A stretch of DNA of 20,835 nucleotides from Planctomycetota bacterium (GTDB lineage Bacteria; Planctomycetota; UBA8742; JACQVU01), in assembly GCA_016209585.1 (NCBI GenBank), contig JACQVU010000518.1, positions 1 to 20,835 of the forward strand, written 5' to 3'. Positions within the stretch are counted from its first letter, which is position 1; each line of letters starts with the position of its first letter. The translations under genes were made by a program, and so were the position numbers. Shown here piece by piece: positions 1 through 7,260 of this stretch. The notes beneath the pieces were generated by a model. The model was not told the origin of the DNA and searched no databases. It was given only the letters and a program-made list of their open reading frames with translations.

Positions 1-2
1 CC

Positions 3-275
3 ATCGTCCCCCTCGCCCCCCACCTGCCCCCCACGGAAGCGGGGCCGGAACCCCGCTCCACCCGCCTCCTCCGCGGGCTGCTGGTGGGTGGCACGCTGGT
101 GGCCGCGGTGGTGGCCGCCGTGGCCGGTCTGGCGCTCTCGGCCGGCATCGGTGCGGCCCACGCCGGTAGCGAGCCGCTGGTGCCCTATAGCCCCTGTCTT
201 TTCATCGGCGGCGTGATGCTGTGGTTCGCGTCGGCGATCGTGTACGAGACGTTCGGCGCGGGCCGCGCGCGGTGA
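3..275 (+). CDS. C-terminal part of a small membrane protein (5' end outside window)
   Basis: The frame is open from the left edge to a TGA at 273-275, giving 90 visible residues, so the gene most likely begins upstream of the window. A GTG at 84 could start a 63-residue protein, but the upstream codons are also open and fit a short Pro/Arg-rich linker (TEAGPEPRSTRLLRG) before a membrane segment. Two hydrophobic stretches are visible: an Ala/Val/Gly-rich one just after the GTG (LVAAVVAAVAGLALSAG) and a second near the end (CLFIGGVMLWFASAIVY). This suggests two membrane helices with a short tail ending in GRAR. No family is recognised. It converges with the minus-strand CPBP gene across a 159-nt spacer. 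Confidence 0.5.
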   Translation: MVPLAPHLPPTEAGPEPRSTRLLRGLLVGGTLVAAVVAAVAGLALSAGIGAAHAGSEPLVPYSPCLFIGGVMLWFASAIVYETFGAGRAR

Positions 276-434
276 GGGGCCTGGGCGGCGACGGCTCTGA
301 ACACCCTCTGCAACGAGCGCCTCGCATCCGATGTCTCCCGCCCAGCACTCCGAACCCTGATCTCAAACTCCTGGTTCCTGCGACGAGGCCGCAACGTCGC
401 CGCTCTCCCGCCAGCCGCCGCCGCCGCGCCGGCC
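276..434. other. Convergent intergenic spacer, nothing recognised
   Basis: This spacer lies between the 3' ends of the plus-strand membrane protein fragment and the minus-strand CPBP gene. I found no convincing hairpin followed by a T-run on either strand, no repeat and no small gene. Open frames through it are shadows of the GC-rich neighbours. Confidence 0.5.
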
Positions 435-1352
435 TCACGCCTCGGCCTGATGTTCCGCGCTTCTGGCCGCCAGCCACGCCACGCCGGCGGCAAGCAGCCC
501 GGCCCCGACGATGGCCAGCACCACCGCCCGCCCGAAAGAGGTGGCCGCGCCGAGCGGGTGCAGGTAGTTGCCCCCGCCGCCGAGCCGGTACCAGAAGAGG
601 AAGAGCAGGAAGTGCCCCACGGCCGGCGCCCAGACGCTGCCGGTGTAGTGCGCCAGGTAGCCCAGCGCCGCCCCCGCCACCGTGAAGGGCAGCAGGAGCA
701 GCGGGTCGGCCTGGAACGCGGCCCAGACGGCGGCGGTCAGCCAGACGGCCAGGTGAGGCGAATGGCGCACGGCCACCAACTTCTGGGCGACGGCGCGGAA
801 GGCGAACTCTTCGCAGAACGCGCCGAAGAGCACGCCGACGAAAAACCCGAACCAGGCGCGCCCGGTGGTCTCGCGGTTGAACAGCGCGCCCAGGAGTTGG
901 TCGCGCCAGTGGCCCGCGGCCTCCACACCCACGAGGTCGCCGATCTGGCCCAGCGCCAGGCAGGCCGTCAGAGCGCCCGCCAACGCCAGCCCGGCCGCCG
1001 GCAGCAGCCTCGGCGGCACCCCGCGCGAGAGGCCCACCGCGCCCGCGATGGAAGCCCCCGGCGGCAGCACGCGGCGCGCGGTGAGCACCCCGGCGGCCAG
1101 CACGCCGGCGTAGACCAGGAAGAAGCCCAGTTGCCAGTCGCCCGTGGCCCAGGCCATGAGGAGGAAGACCGCCTTGACCGCGACCGCCGCGAGGAGGAAC
1201 TGAAGGGCGATGGCCTCCGGCTCGCGCTCCACCCGGGTGCGGAGGTCGATTTCCTCGCCGCACTGCCAGCAGACGGTGGCGCCCGGCTGCACCGGCGCCC
1301 GGCAACCGGGACTGGGACAGCGCAGAAGTTGGCGCGGGGCGGAAACGACCAT
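435..1352 (-). CDS. CPBP (CAAX protease/bacteriocin-processing) family membrane protein with N-terminal zinc ribbon; active site looks degenerate
   Basis: A 305-aa protein starting at ATG 1352, 4 nt after the stop of the upstream large lipoprotein gene, with GAGG-like sequence just before it; the two are probably co-transcribed. Residues 12-31 form a short zinc ribbon (Cys12, Cys17, Cys28, Cys31, the last pair CWQC). About seven or eight hydrophobic segments follow. The CPBP (ABI/CAAX protease) signature EExxxR is present at 181-186 (EEFAFR). The usual second motif FxxxH reads WAAFQ at 210-214, so its histidine is replaced by Gln. The third motif keeps His247 but has HFLLF rather than HxxxN/D. 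Known CPBP members are intramembrane metal-independent or metal-dependent endopeptidases and immunity or processing factors. With two motif residues changed, this one may be catalytically dead or divergent. Family assignment is confident, function is not. Confidence 0.85.
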   Translation of the reverse strand: MVVSAPRQLLRCPSPGCRAPVQPGATVCWQCGEEIDLRTRVEREPEAIALQFLLAAVAVKAVFLLMAWATGDWQLGFFLVYAGVLAAGVLTARRVLPPGASIAGAVGLSRGVPPRLLPAAGLALAGALTACLALGQIGDLVGVEAAGHWRDQLLGALFNRETTGRAWFGFFVGVLFGAFCEEFAFRAVAQKLVAVRHSPHLAVWLTAAVWAAFQADPLLLLPFTVAGAALGYLAHYTGSVWAPAVGHFLLFLFWYRLGGGGNYLHPLGAATSFGRAVVLAIVGAGLLAAGVAWLAARSAEHQAEA

Positions 1353-1356
1353 CACC

Positions 1357-4300
1357 TCACTTCGTGAACTTCCAGATAGTTCCACGCTGGCCGCAGGCCC
1401 ACAGCGTGGAGCCGCTCTCGGCCCAGATCCCCAGTGGGTTGGACGGCGCAGCCAGTGGCTGGACGTTCGCCCAGCCCCCGCCGCCGTTGAGGAGGAGCAG
1501 CGGGGCGGTGGGCGTGGGGGAGTCGGGGCCGGCGACGTAGGCCTCCGTGGCCGAGGCGAGCGCCACCGACGAGAGGGTGGCGGTCTGCCCCGTGGTCTCG
1601 GCCGTCCACGCCGTGCCGTCCCAGAAGAGCACCGTTCCCGACGCGCCGACCGCGTAGGCCCGGTTGGCCGCCGAGCCGGCGACGCTGGTGAGCGTGACGG
1701 TGACGCCGGAGGTTTTTGGCGCCCAGTTCGTGCCGTCAAAGTGCAAGATCGTTCCGCCCGCGCCCACCGCCACGGCGGAGGTGTTCGTGAGCCACGCCAC
1801 GTCGTAGAGGTTGCTGGTGACGCCGCTGGAGGCCGCGGCCCAGGAACTGGCGAGGCGGGAGATGATGGCGCCGCCCTCGCCCACGGCCAGCGCCTGACCG
1901 GTGGAGTTGACGGCCACGCCCCAGAGCGATTTGTTGGTGACGCCCGCGATGGCTTCGCTGGTCCAGTTGGTGCCGTCGTAGCGGATGCAGGTGGCGTTGG
2001 CGCCCACGGCGTAGACGTTCGAACCGCCCGATCCCTCGATGTCCTTGAGATCATTGGCCGTGTTCGAGGTCTGGCGCGCCCAGACCGAGCCGTTGAAGTA
2101 GACCACGTCGCCACCGTCGCCCACGGCCCAGACGGAGGAGCCGTTGATCCCCCACACGGCCTGCAAGTTGGCCACGCTGGGGGCGGCTGAAGAAGACCAG
2201 GCCGTGCCGTCGAACTTGATGATGTGGCCGAGCGATCCGCCGGCGTAGACCTCGGTCTGGGAGGCGCCCATCAGGGCGCTGAGGCTGGCGATGGTGGGGT
2301 GCGTCACCTCGGCCCAGTTGGTGCCGGTTTTCTTGAGGACGATGGAGCGCGTGGTGGTTCCGTTCGACACGTCGCCCACCGCCCAGATCACCGCGCTGGG
2401 GCCGGTGGCCGCCCATATCTTGCGCAGCGTGGTCACCTCGCCCGAAACACCGGTGCCGGCCCACTCCTTCTGCCACGACGCCCCCCGGTTGGTGGTGTGC
2501 CACACCTGGTCCACGCCGGCGACGTAGAGATCGCCGGAGGTGAGCATGGCGATGTCGTACAAGTCGCCGGTGGCGCCCGACGCGACGATGCCGTTCTCCG
2601 CGATCCACTGCGTGCCGTCGTACCGGAAGGTGGAGGCGTTGCGCCCCACCACCCAGGCGTCGCTCTTGCTCAGCGGGTCCCCGGTCACTCCCAGGAGGTC
2701 GTTGGTGGTCGCCGTGCCGGTCGTCGGCACCTTCACCAGGCCGGCGCTGGGCAGGCCAATGCCGGCCGGCACGGTGATCTGCACCAGCGTTCCTCCGTTG
2801 CCGGGCGCGAAGATCACCTGCGTCTGGTTGTCGCCCCACAGGTCGTTCAGGTTCTGCGTCGTGCCCCCGCCCGTGACCGGCAGCGCCGTCCAGGCCGTGG
2901 AGCCGTTCTGCGAATAGATCACCGTGCCGCTGTCGCCCACGGCCACGTAGGCGTTGCCCACCGGCGCGCCGAACAGGTAGAGCGTGCCGTACCACACCCC
3001 GCGCAGGTTCACCGTCACCGTGCTGGTGCGCGGCGACCAGACGCCCGAGGCCAGCACCTTGATCCCCCCGTTGTCGGTCACGGCCACCGCGGCGCCGGCG
3101 CCCGTCACCCAGATGTCGTTCACCTGGTCAGCCGGAGCCGGCAGGAGATGGGTGGCGGCGGGGTTCCCGGTGGTGAAGGTCCACGTGCTCCCCCGCGACT
3201 TCCAATCGGGGTGGATGCTGTCCACCCGCCACTGATGGGCGGTGGTGGCGGCCAGCGGCGTCGCCGGGGTCCAGGCGCGCGCGGCCTGCGCGGCGCTCAC
3301 CACCGTCAGCCCCGACCCCGTGTCCAGCAAAACGTCGTAGGCCGTGGCGCCCGTGACCGCGTCCCACGTGAGCAGCGGCGTGCGGATCAGCCCCGTGGCC
3401 GCCGTGGCCGGGTTCGGCGTCTGGGGAATCGTGGCTGGCGACTCCGTGCCCGTGTCGAACCGCCAGACGTCGCCGGCCACCGGGCTGCCGCTCACGATGG
3501 CGTCCACGCGCCAATAGTAGGTCGCGCCGGCGTCCAGCGGCAGGGTGGACGGAATGTAAGTGACTCCGGTTTGCGCCGTGGCCGCCTTGGTGGTGGGCGG
3601 AGTCACGCCCTTGTCCAGGTACAGGTCGTACCCCGTGGCGTTCGGCACCGCGTTCCACGAGAAAATGGGATACCTGGTGGCCGCCACCGCGTTGTTCACG
3701 GGGCGCGGGCCGGTCGCCTTGGTGTTCGCCGCCACGTCGAACGGCGCGCTGGTGGCCGTGGTCAGCCCGGTGGCCGCGGCCGACAACGTGTACCCCAGCC
3801 CCGCCTTCGTGATCGCGATGTCTGAAAACGTGGCCACCCCCGCCACCGCCGCGCGGCTGGCCGTGCCGGTCATCGAGCCGCTGCCGGGGTTGGTGGCGAT
3901 GGCCAGCGTGACGCTGTTCGCGGCCCCGGCCACCGTGGCCCCGGCCGCGTCCTGCACCGCCACCTGGATGGCGGGCGCGATCATGCTCCCCGCCGTGGTG
4001 TTCGAGGGTTGCACGGTGAACGCCAACTTTGTCGCCGCGCCCGCCGGCGCCGCCGTGACGTTGAACGTGCCGCTGATGGTTCCCGAAAGCCCCGATGCCG
4101 CGGCCGACAGCGTGTAGCCGTTCCCGGCGGCGCTGATCTTCAGGTCGCCGAACGACGCCACCCCGTTCGCCGCCGACACCGTGGTCGTGCCGGTCATGGT
4201 TCCGCTGCCGGGATTGCTGCCCAGCGCCACCGTCACGGCGTTGCTCGCCGACGGCACGGTGACCCCCGCCGCGTCCTGCACCGAGACCTGCACCGCCGGC

Positions 4301-5490
4301 GCGATGATGCTGCCGGCCTGCGTGTTCGAGGGCTGCGCCGTGAACGCCAGTTTCGTCGCCGCGCCCACCGTCGTCACGTTGAACAGCCCGCTGGTGGCCG
4401 AGGTCAACCCCGCCGCCGACGCCACCAGCGTGTACCCGTTCCCGGCCGCGCTCAACTTCAGGTCCGGGAACGTGGCCACCCCGCTCACCGCGGCCACCGT
4501 CATCGTGCCCGACAACGTGCCCCCGCCGGCGTTCGTGCCGATGGCCACCGTCACCACGTTCGTCGCCGACGGCGCCGTGATCCCCGAGGCGTCCTGCACC
4601 GCCACCTGCACCGCCGGCGAGATCGCCGCGCCCACCGCCGCGTCGGTAGGCTGCGCGACGAACGCCAGTTTCGACGGCGTCGCCGCGTTCACCACGTTGA
4701 ACGGCACGCTCGTCGCCCCCGACAGGCCCCCGCTGCTCGCCGCCAGCGTGTAGCCCGACCCGGCCGCGTTGATGCTCAGGTTCGAAAACGTCGCCACGCC
4801 GCTCACCGCCGTGGCCGTGGTCGTGCCGGACATCGTTCCCGCGCCCGGATTCGTGCCGATGGCCAGCGTGATGGACGCCGACGACGACGTCACCGTGGCC
4901 CCAGCCGCGTCCTGCACCGCCACTTTCACCGCCGGCAGGATCACGCCCCCCGTCGCCGTGTCGCTGGGCTGCACCGTGAAGCCCACCTTCACCGCCGTGC
5001 CCGCCGGAACCCCGCCCGTGAACGTCACCGCCGGCTGCTGGGTGAGCGTGACGGCGCTGGACGTGCCCGCGTTGATCGTGACCGAGACGATCTTCGTCTC
5101 CCCCACGACCGACGCCAAGCTCCCCGCGGCCACGCCCGCGGCGTCCGTCACCGCCGCCGGTTGCGTGATGGTGTTGCCGCTGCCGGTGGCGGAGAGGCGC
5201 ACGGCCTGCCCCGCGAGCAGGCTGCCGGCGGCGTCTTTCACCGTGACCGTGATGGTCGCCTTGGCCACGCCGTCCGCCGCGATCCCCGCGCTCGGGTTGA
5301 TCGCCACCAGCGACAGGCTGGCGCTGGCCGTCACCGTGCCCGCCCCCACTCCGCCGACGGGTAGAGGCGTGCCGCCGCCACCACTCCCACCCCCGCCGCC
5401 GAGGGCGCATGCCAGCATGAACGCCGTGAGGAGCGCGGCGGAGAGCGCGAGGCCGAGGAACGATGGAAGAACCGAGATCGGGCGGCGCAT
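1357..5490 (-). CDS. Very large secreted/lipoprotein surface protein: Big_1-like, four Ig-like repeats, two Fn3-like domains, C-terminal propeller repeats
   Basis: A 1377-aa protein. The frame extends 61 codons further upstream, but ATG 5490 is chosen: it has a perfect AGGAGGT 4 nt upstream and begins a signal peptide (MRRP, hydrophobic stretch to about residue 27). Cys28 in FMLAC could be a lipobox cysteine, though the -3 residue is atypical. A Gly/Ser linker (31-40) follows. Residues about 57-152 resemble a Big_1/invasin Ig-like domain. Four tandem Ig-like units start at about 168, 274, 380 and 488, each opening with K(L/V)xF and containing VQDAAG and a GYTLxA core. Two Fn3-like domains (about 591-681 and 684-775) carry the YYWRVDA / HQWRVDS signature. 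Residues about 788-1377 are about 14 blade-like repeats of roughly 40 aa ending in patterns such as FDGTxW. Likely role: cell-surface or exported adhesion or binding protein. No enzyme domain is seen. Confidence 0.85.
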   Translation of the reverse strand: MRRPISVLPSFLGLALSAALLTAFMLACALGGGGGSGGGGTPLPVGGVGAGTVTASASLSLVAINPSAGIAADGVAKATITVTVKDAAGSLLAGQAVRLSATGSGNTITQPAAVTDAAGVAAGSLASVVGETKIVSVTINAGTSSAVTLTQQPAVTFTGGVPAGTAVKVGFTVQPSDTATGGVILPAVKVAVQDAAGATVTSSSASITLAIGTNPGAGTMSGTTTATAVSGVATFSNLSINAAGSGYTLAASSGGLSGATSVPFNVVNAATPSKLAFVAQPTDAAVGAAISPAVQVAVQDASGITAPSATNVVTVAIGTNAGGGTLSGTMTVAAVSGVATFPDLKLSAAGNGYTLVASAAGLTSATSGLFNVTTVGAATKLAFTAQPSNTQAGSIIAPAVQVSVQDAAGVTVPSASNAVTVALGSNPGSGTMTGTTTVSAANGVASFGDLKISAAGNGYTLSAAASGLSGTISGTFNVTAAPAGAATKLAFTVQPSNTTAGSMIAPAIQVAVQDAAGATVAGAANSVTLAIATNPGSGSMTGTASRAAVAGVATFSDIAITKAGLGYTLSAAATGLTTATSAPFDVAANTKATGPRPVNNAVAATRYPIFSWNAVPNATGYDLYLDKGVTPPTTKAATAQTGVTYIPSTLPLDAGATYYWRVDAIVSGSPVAGDVWRFDTGTESPATIPQTPNPATAATGLIRTPLLTWDAVTGATAYDVLLDTGSGLTVVSAAQAARAWTPATPLAATTAHQWRVDSIHPDWKSRGSTWTFTTGNPAATHLLPAPADQVNDIWVTGAGAAVAVTDNGGIKVLASGVWSPRTSTVTVNLRGVWYGTLYLFGAPVGNAYVAVGDSGTVIYSQNGSTAWTALPVTGGGTTQNLNDLWGDNQTQVIFAPGNGGTLVQITVPAGIGLPSAGLVKVPTTGTATTNDLLGVTGDPLSKSDAWVVGRNASTFRYDGTQWIAENGIVASGATGDLYDIAMLTSGDLYVAGVDQVWHTTNRGASWQKEWAGTGVSGEVTTLRKIWAATGPSAVIWAVGDVSNGTTTRSIVLKKTGTNWAEVTHPTIASLSALMGASQTEVYAGGSLGHIIKFDGTAWSSSAAPSVANLQAVWGINGSSVWAVGDGGDVVYFNGSVWARQTSNTANDLKDIEGSGGSNVYAVGANATCIRYDGTNWTSEAIAGVTNKSLWGVAVNSTGQALAVGEGGAIISRLASSWAAASSGVTSNLYDVAWLTNTSAVAVGAGGTILHFDGTNWAPKTSGVTVTLTSVAGSAANRAYAVGASGTVLFWDGTAWTAETTGQTATLSSVALASATEAYVAGPDSPTPTAPLLLLNGGGGWANVQPLAAPSNPLGIWAESGSTLWACGQRGTIWKFTK
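3733..4989 (-). repeat. Four tandem Ig-like domain repeats within the surface protein gene (units about 318-324 bp)
   Basis: The encoded units start at residues 168, 274, 380 and 488 of the 1377-aa protein, so spacing is 106, 106 and 108 codons. Each unit shares the order QPSxT, PAxxVxVQDA, a serine/threonine stretch, NPGxGxM(T/S)GT, GVAxF, AAGxGYTL and FxV. Similarity is visible at nucleotide level too, so copy number could vary by recombination. Confidence 0.85.
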
Positions 5491-5727
5491 GGCGACCTCC
5501 TGGCGGGCGACAGAAAGCCAGCGCTGGACAGCGCCCAGCGGACGCTGCGCCTCCCGCGCCACAAGCAGGATAAAGTACCATTCCCGCCGGCGCGCGGGTA
5601 CCACATTCCGCTGGTAGCGAGCGGGTGCGGGGAGACGGGGAGATTCCTGGAACATTCCCCCGGGTTCGGCCATAGTTGTCGACGAGGTGGGTCCGGCTTC
5701 ACCGGCCAGCCGATCTAAGGATCGCCT
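5491..5727. other. Divergent intergenic spacer between the large surface protein and the ceramidase-like gene
   Basis: This 237-nt spacer must hold the start signals of both divergent genes. The Shine-Dalgarno sites are visible at each end: AGGAGGT on the minus strand, and AAGGA at 5717-5721 on the plus strand. No convincing -35/-10 pair was found. A short inverted repeat (CGATC-TAAG-GATCG, 5711-5724) overlaps the plus-strand ribosome binding site. Confidence 0.5.
5495..5501 (-). promoter_or_regulatory. Strong Shine-Dalgarno site of the large surface protein
   Basis: The minus strand reads AGGAGGT, then CGCC, then ATG. This decides the start at 5490 over the upstream in-frame ATG at 5673, which would put 61 mainly polar residues before the signal peptide. 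Confidence 0.85.
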
Positions 5728-7188
5728 ATGAACGCGATGTCAGTCTGGCGGCGGTTCGTGCTTCCTCTCGCCGTGGCGGGGGGGCTGGTGGCGGGGCTCG
5801 GCGCGCGCGGCCTGTTCGCGGGGGACGTGCTGCTGAAAAGCGAGCCGGACGGCAAGCCCTTCGTCGTGGGGGCGGCGGTGGCCGACATCACCCCCGAAAT
5901 CGGGCCGGGCAAGCGGACGGTGTTTCTCGGGGGGTCGGGCGTGAACCGGCCCGCCCGGCGCGTGCTGGACCCCATCACCGCGCGGGCGCTGGTGGTGGAG
6001 CATGGCGGGGTGAAGATCGCGCTGGCGGCGGTGGACCTGGTCGGCTTCATGAACAACGAGGTGGCGGCGGTGCGGGAGAGCCTGCCGGCGGCGTGGGGCA
6101 TCAACTATCTCATGGTGTGCGCCACGCATGTGCACTCGGCGCCCGACAGCATCGGCATCTGGGCGTTGCCGCTGGGGGCCGACCGCGCTTGGCTGGCCAA
6201 GGTGCGGGAGCGGATCAAAGAGGCCGTGGGCCGCGCGAACGAGGCGCGCCGGCCCGCGCGGCTGACCCACTTTCTCACCCACACCGGGGTCAAGGGGTTC
6301 ATCCGCGACAGCCGGCCGCCGGAGGTGATCGACGACACGTTGACGGCGATGAAGTTCGACGACGCGGAGACGGGGGCGACCATCGCCACGGTCGTGGGGT
6401 GGGGGAACCACCCGGAGACCATTCCGCTGGACGGGAACGATCTGTCGAGCGATTTCCCCCACTTCCTGCGGGAGGGCGTGGCCTCCGGCGTCGGCGCCGG
6501 CGACAAGCGCGTCCTGGGCGTGGGCGGCACGGTGATTTTCTGGAACGCCTGCGTGGGCGGCTTGATGACGCCCCTGGGCGTGCCGGTGAAACGGTTCGAC
6601 ACCGGGGAAGTGGTGGCGGGCGAAAGTTACAAGAAGGCCCAGGCGCTGGGCGACAACCTGGCCGCGATCACGCTGAAGACCATCGCGGCGGGCGGCACGT
6701 CCGACGACCAGCCGCGGCTGTATGCGCACGCGCGCCGGGTGCGGATTCCGGTCTCCAACCCCAGGTTCCGGTTGGCGGCGCTCACCGGCCTCATTCAGCG
6801 CGACAACGCGAACGGCACGCTGGAGAGCGAGGTGGGCGTGGTGGAGATCGGCCTGATGCAGGCCATTCTCGCGCCCGGCGAGGTCTACCCGGAACTGGTG
6901 GTCGGCGGAGTCGAGATGCCCGAAGGGCACGATCGCGGCGATCGGGTGCTGGAGAAGGTGCCGCTGAAGAAGGCGATGGAGAACTACACGAAGTTCCCCT
7001 GGGTGATCGGCCTGGCCAACGACGAACTGGGCTACCTGCTGCCCTACACCCAGTGGGACGAGCAGAAGCCTTTCACCTACCAACTGCGCAGCGCGCCCTA
7101 CGGTGAAGAGAACTCCCCGGGTCCCGAGGGCGGCCCACGGGTCTACGGCGAGATCTACCACTTGTTGAAGGAGCGCGCCGGCGGGTGA
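5728..7188 (+). CDS. Secreted neutral/alkaline ceramidase N-terminal domain-like protein
   Basis: A 486-aa protein starting at ATG 5728, with AAGGA 6 nt upstream. The N-terminus (Met4 to about residue 31) is a hydrophobic signal peptide or anchor, so the enzyme is probably exported. The body resembles the neutral/alkaline non-lysosomal ceramidase N-terminal domain (PF04734). It has VGAAVADITP near 47-56, the paired-histidine motif ATHVHSAPD at 132-140, and GNHPET at 226-231, whose His228 matches the second zinc histidine of ceramidases. SSDFPHFL at 240-247 corresponds to the segment that follows. The ceramidase nucleophile motif GDxSPN is not evident; the likely equivalent region reads ACVGGLMTP, so ceramide hydrolysis should not be assumed. 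Many such domain proteins in environmental bacteria have no known substrate. It is followed by the M20 peptidase after 72 nt. Confidence 0.8.
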   Translation: MNAMSVWRRFVLPLAVAGGLVAGLGARGLFAGDVLLKSEPDGKPFVVGAAVADITPEIGPGKRTVFLGGSGVNRPARRVLDPITARALVVEHGGVKIALAAVDLVGFMNNEVAAVRESLPAAWGINYLMVCATHVHSAPDSIGIWALPLGADRAWLAKVRERIKEAVGRANEARRPARLTHFLTHTGVKGFIRDSRPPEVIDDTLTAMKFDDAETGATIATVVGWGNHPETIPLDGNDLSSDFPHFLREGVASGVGAGDKRVLGVGGTVIFWNACVGGLMTPLGVPVKRFDTGEVVAGESYKKAQALGDNLAAITLKTIAAGGTSDDQPRLYAHARRVRIPVSNPRFRLAALTGLIQRDNANGTLESEVGVVEIGLMQAILAPGEVYPELVVGGVEMPEGHDRGDRVLEKVPLKKAMENYTKFPWVIGLANDELGYLLPYTQWDEQKPFTYQLRSAPYGEENSPGPEGGPRVYGEIYHLLKERAGG

Positions 7189-7260
7189 GCGCCGGCGGCC
7201 CTTTCCTGACGCCCTCGGCTTCCGCTTGGCTCCCGCCGTCCGGCGGGCCACTCCATAGCC

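Noticed and set aside
2224..5364. Long plus-strand frames opposite the large surface protein
   Set aside because: They mirror the repetitive minus-strand gene and have no start signals or domain motifs.
3128..5581. 817-codon minus-strand open frame overlapping the surface protein in another frame
   Set aside because: The Gly/Arg/His-rich composition and repeats follow from the real gene's Ig-like repeats read out of frame.
5491..5727. Possible sigma-54 promoter (TGGTAC...TGC) on the minus strand upstream of the surface protein
   Set aside because: The GG and GC elements are 11 nt apart rather than the required 10, and nothing else supports it.
7236..7256. Inverted repeat CCCGCCG-TC-CGGCGGG between the ceramidase-like and M20 genes
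   Set aside because: The loop is only 2 nt and no T-run follows on either strand, so a terminator is not supported.
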